Below the pieces are notes generated by a model. That model was not told the DNA's origin and made no database searches. It saw nothing but the letters and a program-made list of their open reading frames with translations. Positions 36,240 to 48,211 of a DNA stretch of 64,000 nucleotides are shown here, piece after piece (the stretch's first letter is position 1; each line of letters starts with the position of its first letter). The translations under genes and the position numbers were made by a program. This stretch comes from Apoderus coryli (lineage: Eukaryota > Arthropoda > Insecta > Coleoptera > Attelabidae): contig OU452204.1 in NCBI GenBank assembly GCA_911728435.2, forward strand, positions 17,732,001-17,796,000. Direction: 5' to 3'.

Positions 36240-37150
36240 TTTCAAAACATTAAAAGAGACTTCACCCTTCAAGCTTCGCAACATGAACACAACCTTAGAC
36301 AACTTGGCAATTATGTCTTTTATGTTTGACTCCAAAAGTCACACAAATTTCTTAATTTTGCCCTATTCTAGATTGTCTCAATCCTCCTTCATCTATTTTT
36401 ATTTTGTAAGAATGTCGATTTATTGGATGTCTTCTGAAAATAATTCGTTAAACCGGAAAATGACACCTCTTAAATATTTGAGAAAAATCTCAACATTTTA
36501 TTTGACCCTTTTAGATCATGTAAATCTTCCTCAATGAATTTCTCTTTACAAAAAAAGCCTCAGTAATGGTGATATATTTTTTAGTGTATCAGGTGGTAAA
36601 TTTTTGTTGCTTAAAAAATAAGATAATAAACAAACAGATCATCATCTGTTCTCTTATTAATTATCCTTTCCAACATCGCTGTATAGAATTGTTCCAAAGA
36701 CAATTATGGTAGACAAAAAAAAGAAATAATTCACCACATAACGTCGTTTGTTTCAGCATCGCGGCGCTTTAAAACGCCGCTTTAATCTCCCATTCTTTAA
36801 ACAAAACATACACCATTTTGTGGTGGACCACCCGTATAGACGAGCTGCGGCACACTCTGATCTGACCCGGCATTTTGAAATAATAAACAAATGTGGAACG
36901 CAAAGGTATATAGATAGAATGGAAATATACATATACACAATAACAGATTGAAAAATCATGATATATTATAGGAAGGAGACAGATAGAATTGAAAGGAATT
37001 TAGTATATTATGATTGTTTGCATTATATTGGTTTTGCTTTGAATAGCTAATTATATGCTTCAATTTAAATGTCGTTTTCCATAAAAAGGAATCGATTTTA
37101 TTATTTTTACATCTTACTGGATATTGGAAATATCTAGTAGTCTAAATTGA
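36240..37150. other. No recognisable gene
   Basis: AT-rich sequence with short frames only. GTGGTGGACCACCCGTATA near 36820 resembles an element end but has no partner that I could place. Confidence 0.3.
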
Positions 37151-37164
37151 AACCACAAGCAAAT

Positions 37165-37430
37165 AGTGGGCCTGACCGCAGCAGCAAAACCTCATCAACT
37201 TTTCGAGTTACCTGGAATTTTTTCAACCCTGATCAGCACATTATCCTCTCTCAGTTCTACCGTTCTTGCTGTCTTTGGCCTTCCTGTTCCTCTACTTCGT
37301 TTTAGTGTGCTTGTTTCATGAAAGCGTCGATGAATGCTGTCGAACATTTTTCTAATGCATTGCCATCATCAGCGACTTCATAAATGAAGTGCATGTCGGT
37401 CATCTCGGCATTTCTATAGTGATTCATGTA
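37165..37430 (-). pseudogene. Mariner-like transposase DNA-binding fragment
   Basis: In two frames the minus strand reads YRNAEMTDMHFIYEVADDGN and then MFDSIHRRFHETSTLKRSRG, TGRPKTARTVELREDN, VEKIPGNS. This follows the order of the double helix-turn-helix of mariner-like transposases (EMHFIYG..GNA; HRRL.ETGS; GRPRTVRT; VE..P..S). A deletion lies between the two pieces, and nothing downstream of the second HTH is present. Confidence 0.7.
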
Positions 37431-37754
37431 AAGGAACTTTAACAAGTTTGACATAGATTCAACGAATGCTTTTAAGATCATGATTCGACCACGAAAGAAA
37501 AGCCTTAAATAAATTTAAAAGAACAAGGAATCGTGATGACTGGTAAGCTTACAGAACCTTAAGAACCATAGTAATTTCAGCTATTAGAGATGAAAAAAAA
37601 AAAACACTCTACAAATATGGATATTATAATTCTAAGAGCCAATAATATCTTTCAGCATTTATCCAACCCTAGATCAAATGGCTTCTACGTCTGCGTTAGT
37701 ATAATCTCAAATTTTTTTAACTCGAATATCTATGAATCAAAAATTTCATGTGAC

Positions 37755-37960
37755 CTAGGCAGAAGTTGAGAAAGCTGCATATTATGCTATAAAATCGGAC
37801 GCCACGCGTACGGCTTCTGACGGCATTTCCAAAAAAAATTATTCACTTATGCTTGGCATAATATGTCACGGATCCAAAAGACTACTCCGATTTAAGGCCT
37901 ATCAGCATATTACCGATTTTATCAAGAATTGTGGAGCGCATTGTATTTAATCAGGTAAAT
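37755..37960 (+). pseudogene. Non-LTR RT finger fragment
   Basis: The plus strand reads EKAAYYAIKSDATRTASDGI and, a little further, PKDYSDLRPISILPILSRIV and ERIVFNQV. GDGI-like and DYRPISILP motifs mark the linker/finger junction of a Jockey/CR1-type RT. The roughly 25 residues that normally separate them are mostly deleted. The fragment ends near 37960. Confidence 0.7.
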
Positions 37961-38527
37961 TCTATATACAGTTCCCTACTGCCAGGTAAAAAGCAGATAA
38001 GTAGCAAAATGAAAATTTTATAGAAGTGAAAAACATTTTTAGAGCGCACCATGGAAATCTAAGACTTGTTTTTGACAGCACATGTAGAATAAGAGTATTA
38101 CATGCTAAAAATGCTTAAAATAAGGAAATTTTTCTCAAAATTTCATTTTAACACTAAAAAAAGTTGCTTACCTGGTTAGAAGCATATTAGTTTACGACAT
38201 ATCTGGATTTTATGAAATTAAAAAAGGAATGTTATCATAAATATACTATCGATATGAATTAAATAAGTTATTTCAGCTTATAGCTTTCATGTTTTAACAT
38301 CATTTTACCACAATATGAGTTATGCAAACAATTAACTTAGGCTTTGTTGTTAACATAAAAAATTAATGAAACATATCTGGTTATTTGCAATTATAAATCC
38401 GATTTTTAGCGACACATACCTACGTTTCTTTAACAGCAAATAAAAAGTGCATTAAAAATAAAATGATCTTTATTTTCTTATGTAATGAACTTAAAAGCAT
38501 GAATCCAACTTAAAATATAATTTTACG

Positions 38528-38559
<32 letters not shown>

Positions 38560-38594
38560 TGAAAACAAAATATGCATATTCGAAAATATTAACG

Positions 38595-38885
38595 TTATTC
38601 AGAAAAATCATCAGACGAAGCATTTTCAGCTAAATCTGGGTCAACAGTGGGCCTAGCATCTGTTTTTAAACCTTGAGAAAAACTACGAAATGGCTCATCT
38701 ATATACTGCAAAAGATCTAAAAGATTAGACTTCTTTTGAGGACTTATTGGAACTGGTTCATCATGTAACTGCTTTGGAGCGCTTGTAGAAAATGAAGTGT
38801 TTTTGCGCGCTATTCTTCTTTTAAAATGTTCATCAAGCAGAGATAAGATACCACCCAAACACAGTGCAACTGCATCAAGAACTTA
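38595..38885 (-). CDS. Unrecognised open reading (possible exon or TE remnant)
   Basis: An open reading of about 96 codons on the minus strand has no ATG. It follows a TAA and reads VLDAVALCLGGILSLLDEHF, then KRRIARKNTS, a Ser/Pro/Lys middle, LLDLLQYIDEPFRSF and an acidic end DPDLAENASSDDFSE before a stop. Composition and the hydrophobic-then-acidic layout look protein-like. An AG that could serve as acceptor (TTGATAAG or GATGCAG) sits at its start, so it may be a terminal exon. I do not recognise the family. It could equally be the tail of an unknown transposon protein. The start is not ATG, so no product can be asserted. Confidence 0.3.
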
Positions 38886-39184
38886 TCAATATTGATTTTA
38901 AATCGTGTTAAATTTTGTACATGTGTAGGAACAAAATCTTCGACAATGAAGTCCAATCATTTTGAACATTTATTATAAAATTTATCAGTATTTATGTATA
39001 TCTTGTTATTTAATTTAAGTTAAAATTGTATTTATTTATTATGTTATTGTTTAAATATTTGGTTTGTCAAGTTCTCATGGCTGACAAATATTATAATTTT
39101 GAAAAATTCTTCCTATTACTTTTTCCATGCAAAATAAAAAATATACACTAATATATAGGAAATCCTTATAGTGATTAATAGATA

Positions 39185-40322
39185 ATTAATTTCATCATTT
39201 TGAGATCAGATAACTATGGGTGAGTCGAGTGTGTCCAATTCTCAGCTGAGACATCATAACTTGTTGGTGTCTGTCTGGTGGAAGATCATTTTGACGTGCG
39301 ACGGATTTCTTGACCTCGGCCAACTTAGAGGTGGAGTTTTTCCAAATTTTCTGCCAGTAATTCATGATTTTACTCTTAACCAGCATCTTGATATCTGTTG
39401 ACACCGCGTTTTTTATTATTTCCGAAGACGGGTTTATCAGGGCTTCGTTTGCCATGGAGTCTGCTTCTTCATTGCCCACAATGCCTACATGAGATGGCAC
39501 CCACATAAATTCTATTTTTTTCGTTTGATTCTGTATCATTGCTAGCGTCTCCTTTATCTGTTGCAAAAGTGGATGCCTGGGGAACATTTGTTTTAAGCTA
39601 AGGATAGCACTGTTATAATTAAGAATTTGTTACTTGTATTTAAGTTTAGTATTGGTCTTAGAGCCTGTGAGATCGCGCAAACTTCTGCAGTATAAATTGA
39701 GCTTTCGTCTGAAAGCTTCATTTTAAGCTTTAGGTTTTCTGATGTAACTGCAGCGCCTACGCCCCGTTTCGACTTTGAAGCATCTGTGTAGATTACATTG
39801 TATTATCCGTAAGCTTCTATTATTTGGTAGAATGTTTGTCTAATTTGCGAATGTGGTGTGTTTGATTTATCCATATCAAGCAGTCTGAGGTTTATTTTAG
39901 GGATAGGGATATTCCAGGGTGGGCTGTTAGCAATTTGTAATGGGACGGGTTCAGGAGAAATTTGAAGGGAATCCAGTATTTTGCGGTATCTAATGCCGAT
40001 TGGTGGGACTGCTCTTCTTCGTGAGTTGAAAACTTCTAAAAATCTGTCGGATAAGATGTCGTTTCGTACAGGATTCTTTGTGTTGACTATTGTTGTGGTA
40101 CAGTATGCTAATGTTAAATAGTCTCTTCTAAGAAATAGTGGAGGTTCTCCAGCTTCACAGAGTAGACTTTCTGTAGGACTAGTACAAAAGGCTCCTATAG
40201 CTATACCACTACACCACTATATACCTTTATTGTGTATGGAATCTACTAATTTCAGCAGAGAGTGTCTAGCGGTTGAGTAGATCGGTGACCCGTAGTCAAT
40301 TTTGGACCGTATTACTGACTTA
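39185..40322 (-). pseudogene. I-like retroelement: RNase H and C-terminus (downstream part)
   Basis: Read from the right: YKSVIRSKIDYGSPIYSTAR, RAVPPIGIRYRKIL, NVIYTDASKSKRGVGAAV (first RNase H Asp), SSIYTAEVCAISQAL (Glu), then after a frame change EFMWVPSHVGIVGNEEADSM (His/Asp) and QLRIGHTRLTHSYLIS. The order is RT C-terminus then RNase H then knuckle region, as in I-clade elements. It continues on the far side of the inserted mariner-like element (42414-42900), so it is the 3' half of one interrupted copy. The acidic set is only partly intact because of frameshifts. Confidence 0.85.
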
Positions 40323-40324
40323 TA

Positions 40325-42411
40325 CAGGGTGGTCCAACGAAAAGTTTGCACCTAGCTTTTCTCTTTTTTTTGTAGTCGAATGCGAAAATGCTCGGACACG
40401 TCGATTTTGCTTTTGAGGGGGACACATTTTAAACATATTTTTCGATCTGCGCCTTTAACCCCCTAGCGGGGGTGAGTAACAACCCTAAAATTTTAAATGG
40501 AAAGAGGGGTCTAATGACATATCATTTGAAAGGACACAAAATTGTCTTTCTAATGATACCCTATTTGTCGAATTTTACTAAAACAGTTAATACGAAAACG
40601 ACTTTAAAGACATTAAGCCGATAATTTTGGTATTAATGAGAAATACAAATAAGTTTTAATTATTGCGAGTGAAAACACCTGCAATCGTTAGTACATTCCA
40701 ATGTTTGTTAGTTTTAACATTGCTTTGTAAAAAAAGTAAACAAGCTGTTAAATTGATTTATTAAAACGTTACATTAACAAATGTTGAAAATGTGACCCAT
40801 TTGATTCCATACAATAATACAGATTTTGTTCAAATCTATTTCTAACATTTTGTAGCATATCAGGTGTTATGTTTCTGCACTCTTCTGTAATGCGTTGGCG
40901 AAGATCTTCTATGGACTAGGGCTTCGTGGCAAAACATTTATTTTTTAAGTGCCCCCAAAGAAAAAAGTCTAAAGGCGATAAATCCGGTGACCTGGCAGGC
41001 CATTCAATTGGGCCCCTCCTTCCAATCCACCGTCCAGGGAACCGGTCATCTAAGAACTGTCTTACAGGAGCCACATAGTGCGGAGGTGCTCCATCTTGCT
41101 GGAAATAAAGCCGATCAGCAGTATGATTTTGGTCATCTTCTATTATTTGTGTTATTAAAGGATCAATTGTGTCTTCAAGCATGTTTAGGTACACTTCACC
41201 AGTTAAATTTCCAGGAATAAAAAGTGGTCCTATAATATGATTTCCTAATATGCCACACCAGACGTTTATTTTTTGAGGATACTGGGTATGAACCTCACGG
41301 AATAAATGTGGGTTACTGTCATCCCAGTAACGGCAATTGTGCCTATTTACAGCTCCATTCAAATAAAATGTGCATTCGTCGGAAAAACAAATGTTAAATA
41401 ATAATTGCGGATCTTCAATTAAACGCTGGCTGATTGCTTCACAAAATTGCAGCCTTTTATCAGGATCATCCTCATTTAGTTCCTGTACTAATTTGATTTT
41501 GTACGGATGAAATTTGTACGCTTTTAAAATTCGTATTATGGACGAACGGGAGACACCTGAGGCTTCAGCTAGTTGACGGGTACTTTGACTATGATCCATT
41601 TCAACATGCCCTAAAACAGCGACTTCCACAGCTTCATTTCTGATCGGTTTCTGCGGCTGGTGTTTTACATTACAGACAGATCCGGTATCTACAAACTTTT
41701 TAACTAACTTGCCAACGTACACATCATTCACATTTTTATCGGGATGTCTCTCATTAAATAAGCGAGCCGTAAGTCTAGCACTACTATTATTTTGAAAATA
41801 AAGTTTAACAATTTCAACTCGTTCTAGAATGGAATAAATCATTTTGTACGGTAAAAGTAAAATAACTTGAGAAGCAACCAAACTGAATCAATGAAAAGAC
41901 TAAAATAAACGGTGTAAATTCTTTTCCTACACGTATCTGCAGTTTTTATTTCAACAAAAAACGCAAACGATTAGTGAGGAATTTAGTTCTGATAAATAAG
42001 ATAGTGTTTTTGAAATCCCGTTTTTCTTCAAAGTAAATAATTTAGAAATGATTGTAGTTGTTTTCAGTCGTAATAATTAAAACTTATTTGTATTTCTCAT
42101 TAATACCAAAATTATCGGCTTAATGTCTTTAAAGTCGTTTTCGTATTAACTGTTTTAGTAAAATTCGACAAATAGGGTATCATTAGAAAGACAATTTTGT
42201 GTCCTTTCAAATGATATGTCATTAGACCCCTCTTTCCATTTAAAATTTTAGGGTTGTTACTCACCCCCGCTAGGGGGTTAAAGGCGCAGATCGAAAAATA
42301 TGTTTAAAATGTGTCCCCCTCAAAAGCAAAATCGACGTGTCCGAGCATTTTCGCATTCGACTACAAAAAAAAGAGAAAAGCTAGGTGCAAACTTTTCGTT
42401 GGACCACCCTG
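40325..42411. mobile_element. Mariner-like element, 369-bp TIRs, TA target
   Basis: A 2,087-bp element is flanked by TA (40323-40324 and 42412-42413). The ends CAGGGTGGTCCAACG / CGTTGGACCACCCTG open inverted repeats that stay aligned without indels from 40325-40693 to 42043-42411. They are almost identical over the outer 340 bp and then gradually diverge. It carries one transposase frame on the minus strand. It is inserted in an I-like RT: removing it with one TA gives a continuous LLRTYKSVIRSKIDYGS reading. High arm identity and a single visible coding lesion suggest a fairly recent insertion. Confidence 0.92.
40769..41842 (-). pseudogene. Mariner-like transposase (DD41D spacing), one nonsense codon
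   Basis: This is a 357-residue frame from the ATG at 41842 to TAA at 40769, interrupted only by a TAG at 40916-40918 (codon 309). Residues 1-60 and 65-115 form two helix-turn-helix units (RVEIVKLYFQNNSSARLTAR; STRQLAEASGVSRSSIIRIL), with a basic-Pro linker between. Catalytic residues: D155 in FSDECTF, D250 in FQQDGAPPH and D292 in RSPDLSPLDFFLW, which leaves 41 residues between the last two (DD41D). The last 48 codons after TAG (SIEDLRQRITEECRN..) remain in frame, so the stop is recent. A stop-terminated product keeps all three Asp. It would cut and paste its own TA-flanked element. Confidence 0.9.
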
Positions 42412-42413
42412 TA

Positions 42414-42900
42414 TGTACGTAATAGTATTTCTTTAACAGATTTATGCCTCTTTGACACGATAAAATCAGATTTCTAATATGTGCCACCCAAGTTAGTCTT
42501 TCGTCGAAGATCATGCCAAGAAACTTTATCTCTCTCACAAATTCAAGCCTCCTGTTATTTAGAGTTAAAGTTAAGGTGTTTTCGTATTTATGTTTGGAGA
42601 AAATCATGTATTTTGTTTTATCAGTTGAGAAATTAAAGCCACTCTCTAATGACCAATTTTCAATACAGTTTAGAGCTTTCTGCATTCCATTCCATAGATT
42701 TTAAATTTTTTCCATTTGTAAACAGGACTAGGTCATCTGCAAATTGTTTAGCTTGTATTGGGAATTTGATATTGTCAATGATATCATTTATGGGTACTAA
42801 TAACAATGTTACACTGATTACAATAAATATTGCTCAAGTTATTTGTGTCAGATCTCAGATTGACTGTGTCGTTTAAGCTTATATAAATCATCTCACTCAA
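42414..42900 (-). pseudogene. I-like retroelement: RT palm (upstream part)
   Basis: This is the 5' side of the copy interrupted at 40323-42413. From the right the minus strand reads NDIIDNIKFPIQAKQFADDL (catalytic FADD), VLFTNGKN, then after a one-base shift MQKALNCIENWSLESGFNFS, TDKTKYMIFSKH, REIKFLGMIFDERLTWVAHI. The start near 42.9 kb fades into unreadable sequence, so the copy is 5'-truncated. The finger motifs and endonuclease are absent. Confidence 0.8.
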
Positions 42901-43574
42901 ATTCCTCTTATATCAATTGGCCTCCCTATCCAATATTTTCGTGTCTTCAAATTTAAAGTGGTGTCCGTTTTATGAAATAATGTTCTTTCAGATCATTTTT
43001 TGTTGTTACTCTAAAATTACTTCTTGAATTGTATTGTATTATTATATTAACAAATAAATTTATGTCTAAAAATAATAAAAAAATCCAAAACCAATTTGTT
43101 TTTCAATTCGAAGGGCTTTTGTTCCAAGAAATCATGATGCCTGAATTTTGTTGGATGTACGTCCTGTATGTGTATACTTTGGGTATGTTCCGTATATTTT
43201 TATGGATACCGAGTGGCGGTTCTGTTGCCGCCTTGTATAAATAAATAAAATGGAAAATGATTCTCGCTACGAATGGTTGAGATGCCACACATTGCGTCGT
43301 ATATGTCATCTGTGGCAATGTAATTCTGGTTATTGCATGATGATAATATGGTAATTTAAAAATTACCATTTGCGTAAACACTATTTCTATCTACACTTAC
43401 AGGAAGTGTACGCAGTATAACTAGTGAAAAAATTGTTACATAATTTCTTGTATAATCAAAATTGAATTATAATTAGAGCTAAGGCTAGTTAACCATCAGT
43501 TTAAAAAATTGTTCCTCTTTATTGGCGGACAATTACATTCACTATAGTAATTTGTAACAAATAATGTACTTATA

Positions 43575-44465
43575 CAGGGTGTCCCGAAATTAGCCTGCCA
43601 AACGTTAACCACGAATTCTACGCTCCAAAAGAATGAGAAAACACAGGTCGAAAAATTGTTGGTTTTCAAGATACAGGCTGTTAAAGGTGAGGTACTGATG
43701 ATGATTTTTTGATAATATTGACGAAACCTTTGAAGATAATCTAATAATAATAATGAAAGTTTGTACATGTTCCAAACGTTTTATCCCTTAAACGCTGTAG
43801 GTATTTTTAGTTTTATGAACTGCTAATAAGCAAACAGGAAGGGGCATGGGGAAATATTACCCCAACTTTTTTGTGAAAGGGTTTTTACCAATTTTAAAAC
43901 TCGATTTTAATAGACCAAACTGTTTTACAAAAAAAGATACTCTTGTGTCATAGACCAATTGTTCAACGTTTTTAAGAAAAATTGGATTTATTGTACATTT
44001 GGAAATCAAAATCTAAACAGATGCATCAGAAATTGTAATAATTGCAAATATCTCAAAAATAGTTGCTCGGAGCGACATTCACAAAGTATATCTTTTTTAT
44101 GTAACAATGATGAGAGAAGTGATAATTTTAATAAAAACGTAAATACACTGAGGCACAAAAAAATTACACTTGTTTTTATGTAATCAGAGTGCTGCTGTAG
44201 AGGGCGCTCTCTCTACAATTCACATCAAAATTATCAACAAATTCAAATTTCTCGCCCCCAAAAACCCCCCACCACATAATATCATGCAAAAATATTGGTT
44301 GGAAACTAGGTTATTTAGGAAAATCGTGAACGATATTACCACTTTGGCAGCCCTGTATCTCGGTTACTATCAACTTTTTAACTAAGGTAATTTTGGCCAA
44401 ATCTCAATATTTTCACCTAAGGAATCTGCAATTTTACTGTGTACCATTAATTATGGGACACCCTG
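43575..44465. mobile_element. TA-flanked MITE-like element with CAGGGTGTCCC ends
   Basis: CAGGGTGTCCCGAAATTAG at 43575 and its inverse ending GGGACACCCTG at 44465 are each flanked by TA (43573-43574; 44466-44467). The length is 891 bp. The inverted repeats are perfect for 11 bp and imperfect for about 20. A second word (ATACAGGCTGTTAAAGG) lies 99 bp in from the left end, as in the bipartite modules. The interior has no transposase motifs, so it is non-autonomous. Confidence 0.7.
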
Positions 44466-44467
44466 TA

Positions 44468-47400
44468 TACAGAGTGGCCCATTAGTGTGTGGGTGGAAGA
44501 TATCTCAAGATCTATAAACGATAGATAAAAAAATCCTTTACAAAACTTTTAGGCACTAAAGAGATGTACAACCCAAAAATATATTCAATTATACAGAGTA
44601 GTTCACAAACGCGCTGCGCAGACCAAACTGGCTTTTTCTTAACGCGACACCCTGTATATTGTAACATAAATAAATTCCGGTCTAAAAGACAAGCAAAATG
44701 AAGAAGACTTTACCGTTTGAAACGCATGGATCCATATTCGTATCGTACGTGACAATTATAACTAAAATATTTATGGCCAGACCTTGTATTTCAGTTTTAA
44801 AACAAAACAGAATAACAAACAAATAATAATGACGTAAGAGTAGTATAATAAGTAACAAATTGTTACATTACATTCATATTAACATAACGTATTTCAATTA
44901 TAGACTATTTCTTCAAAAGGATTAAAATCTCAATCGCAAATGGCCTGAAAAACAAAAATTTAAAAGTACCTAGGTATGTGTGAGTTGTACACAAATTCAT
45001 TCAGGGATTACGATGCTTGTTCTGTCACTCTTGGAGCCATTTACTTAGGTAAAATACGAGTGGCAACAAATTTCTATTAAAAATGTGTACAATAATACCT
45101 TACTATACTGCCTGTAAGGCCTATTAGTCCTTAAAAATGCTTCGTAATGATATTTACAACGTAAACTCAACTTTCAAAATAAAATGTGTGGCGCTATCTA
45201 TGTTCTAACGTTCGAAATTTGATTGCATCGTGCTTTGGACGCAGTTTACTTTTTACTGGTAATGAATAGGAATCTCCCTCACGTGCCTGCAAACCAAAGA
45301 AGATGTCTGTCGACTACATTTGGTAGTGTAAGTAAAGTTGCCCTACTCATTAGTAGATGGCGTACAGTAACAAATTTGGAAATTAGTCTTGGTAATTTCC
45401 ATTAGATGGCGCCAAGCAACAAATATTAAACTTCAGATCGCTTCTTTTTAATACCCAGCGTCCCAATAAATAATTTAATATTGATGAATGTTCGTAGAAG
45501 TATTTTCTTGAAACAGTGACGCATAATACGAGGTGTGATATAGAATAACGAAACTATTAGGTACTGTAAAGTATTTTAATTTCCCTAGAACGAGAAGTTC
45601 TCTTTGAGTTTTTATGATTCTTATCGTTTTTTTTTGCAACGAAAGGCTGATAAACATGGATGGCCTATTTATTTAGGAACAATTTTTTATTTTTCAGGGT
45701 TTCTAAAGGTAATTCTTGGACTTTCTTGTGTGCAATGCTACAGAACTGGGTCATATTAAATTATTTAAATTAACTTAAATGTCTATATAAATAGGTAAAT
45801 ATTTTATTTAATTTTATGAAATATTGTTTATGTTTACTTTTCGAAAACTTATACTCCTTAATTTAATTTTAAGAACAACTATGAATTCTAATATTGCTAA
45901 AACTCCATCAACTTCACAATATCTAGTTTTCATTTGTTATTTGCAACAACTTCTCAAGTTTCTTGTTTGTGTTTGGATGATAAGTTTCCATAGTTTTGAT
46001 TATGTGCTTCTTGTATCTAAATCTAAAGTTTCGGTTGTGTGGCTGCCTATGGAAATCTTATGGCAGTTGTAGCTTGCCAACTCCTTTAGAGTTTGTGGAA
46101 GAGTTTTGAAGTTTTGCATACATTATGGTAATAAGTGGAAATGCAAAGTGTGTGTATATTTCCAAGACGCTGAAATGTTTTTCAGATTGGGTTTTTTAAC
46201 CATGTTATTTATCCGTTCAAGACGAAAACAAATACAGATTTGTTGTTGTTTTTTTGTTAAGAACCGGGTTGTGAAGGACATATTTTATTTTCCATCGGGA
46301 AATCAGGATAAATCTTGGGTATCACATTTGGTAAATTCCAAATACAGGGTGCTACAGTTTAAATTAATAGACGAATATTTATATGATGTTTGTTTTTTTT
46401 TATTATTTAAATTATTATTTAAGAAAACACAAAAAAAGAGACCGGGTAACGTTGTCAAACCTTGTGACAGCTTTTAGCTTAAACCACAGCAAAGCTCGAC
46501 TGGGTAAGCCTTCAGGGGGGGGGGGGGGGGGTGGTGCGCCACTAACTTTGCGGTAAAGATAGAAACCTACGATGATTTGTATGTCACAAAGCATGAATCC
46601 ACCACACGATCATTCACCATAATTAAATTCAAAATATATATATATATATTTACACGAAATTATTTGTTCAAACACACCAAAAAAATTTAAATATTTATAT
46701 AAATAAATAACGTTGCAAAACAAAAAAAAAGAGAATTAATTTTATCACTGAATTCCGATCCTAAAAATTATAAAGGAAATAATATCCAGACCATCCAGAA
46801 ATCAAACAATAATTTTGGATAATAATTCTCATAAATCCCACACAAAAATGGCTTCTAATAAAGCTTAGAACAATATGAAAACCACTTTAACCACTAGTTA
46901 CTCTTGTAGCACTCGACTTACAATGAATAATGACAATGAAAAATTCCACAAAACTCAATGTCAACGTAAGAGTTTCGACCAATCAAAATTTTACACCTGG
47001 AGAATCAACATTATTTCTCGATGATACCACACCAACGATTGTTAAGAGAACTAACACAAATATATTTTATTATGATTAAAAAGAGATAATTAATATATTA
47101 TGAATACATGTTCAATTTACAAAATACATCAGTAAACATTGAATAAATAAATAAACCATAAAAAAATGCAAAAATTTACGTTACAAAATAAGGGAAAAAA
47201 AAACTCGTAGGTAATAGATTTCCATTATCAAAAATTTAATTAATAAGTAAAATAAATATATATTTGTCAAAAAACTAATAGGCACCTACAATAATTTGTA
47301 GATAAGATTGCTACAAACAAACAAAAATAATGATAAGAATAATGAATACAATGATATATTATAGGATTATAGTCAAAGAAAGCAAAACTCTGAAAAAGTA

Positions 47401-47930
47401 GTCCATTCTTAAGTGAAGTAAGTAAGTAATTTCAATATTAGAACAAAAGTCAAATATCCAGCAGCTGCGTGGATGTAGCACGGGGACTGCCTTGGTGAAA
47501 AAACGTTATTATTTAAAAACAAATTTTTCAAATTCAGAATGATTTATAAAAATAAAATAAAATTCTTTAATATGATTTATAATTTAATATAACTAAAAAC
47601 ATATTTTTCTTAAGTAAGTTTTCTGATTGTCGATTTTGCCACTGATGATGGGACTGGTCTAAAAAATAAATACTCGTATTAATAATTATTTCATAATTTA
47701 AATAATTTTGTAATTAATAATTAGCATTCTAAATCAAAGAAAGAATGCCCGCTTTCATTTAAATCTGAGAAGTTAAAATAGCCTACAGGAAAAATCAATA
47801 AATATGTACTTCAACTACTGTAGGTACCCTTATCAACAAATTTTGTTTATTCATAAAATCAAATATTATATGACCATTCAACAATACATGGAGCGAGATG
47901 TAGAACAATTTAAAATTTGAATCACGTAAT
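44468..47930. other. AT-rich stretch, no recognisable gene
   Basis: Contains decayed bipartite ends (TACAGAGTGGCCC at 44468 and TACAGAGTAG 124 bp on), CACCCTGTATATTG near 44650, a TACAGGGTGCTACAG word near 46345, a 17-base G run at 46515-46531 and an (AT)n tract near 46637. Open frames up to 123 codons on the plus strand (46106-46477) are Phe/Lys-rich and look like chance AT-rich readings. A CTCGACTTACAATGAATAAT-type unique sequence shows no coding signal. Confidence 0.4.
46515..46531 (+). repeat. Poly-G run (17)
   Basis: Seventeen consecutive G in an otherwise AT-rich region, followed by TGGTGCGCC. It could form a G-quadruplex or be a length-variable artefact-prone tract. No element end was recognised beside it. 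Confidence 0.85.
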
Positions 47931-47938
47931 CATTTGCG

Positions 47939-48211
47939 TTATGTGAGGATAAAGCATTTTCGTAACGGTGTAGGCTTCCTGAAAACATTGGATACCATAA
48001 CCAAATCCGCGTCCAACTCAACTCCAAGACTCCTCGCAGATGTAACTGATGTCAAGGACTGATTATTAATCCTAATAATACGACACTCTTCAACAGAGTT
48101 TCGACTCCTTCCAAATACCAAAAATTTCGATTTGGAGGGATTCACATGAAGAATATCTGTCTGTTTTGTTAATAATAAACCAATCATTGAATTACGATGT
48201 GAAATCCTCAT
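47939..48211 (-). pseudogene. Non-LTR RT palm/thumb fragment
   Basis: The minus strand reads ILHVNPSKSKFLVFGRSRNS, then IRINNQSLTSVTSARSLGVE and LDADL. VNPSKSKFLVFG followed by ARSLGVELD is the region after the YADD motif in Jockey/CR1-type RTs. The catalytic block to its right is not readable and the frame ends soon after LDADL, so about 90 residues remain. Confidence 0.75.

Noticed and set aside
40987..41220. 77-codon plus-strand frame.
   Set aside because: Antisense shadow of the mariner-like transposase.
46106..46477. 123-codon plus-strand open frame.
   Set aside because: Phe/Lys/Val-rich with low-complexity FFLLFKLLFKK; it contains a TACAGGGTG word, so it is transposon or chance sequence.
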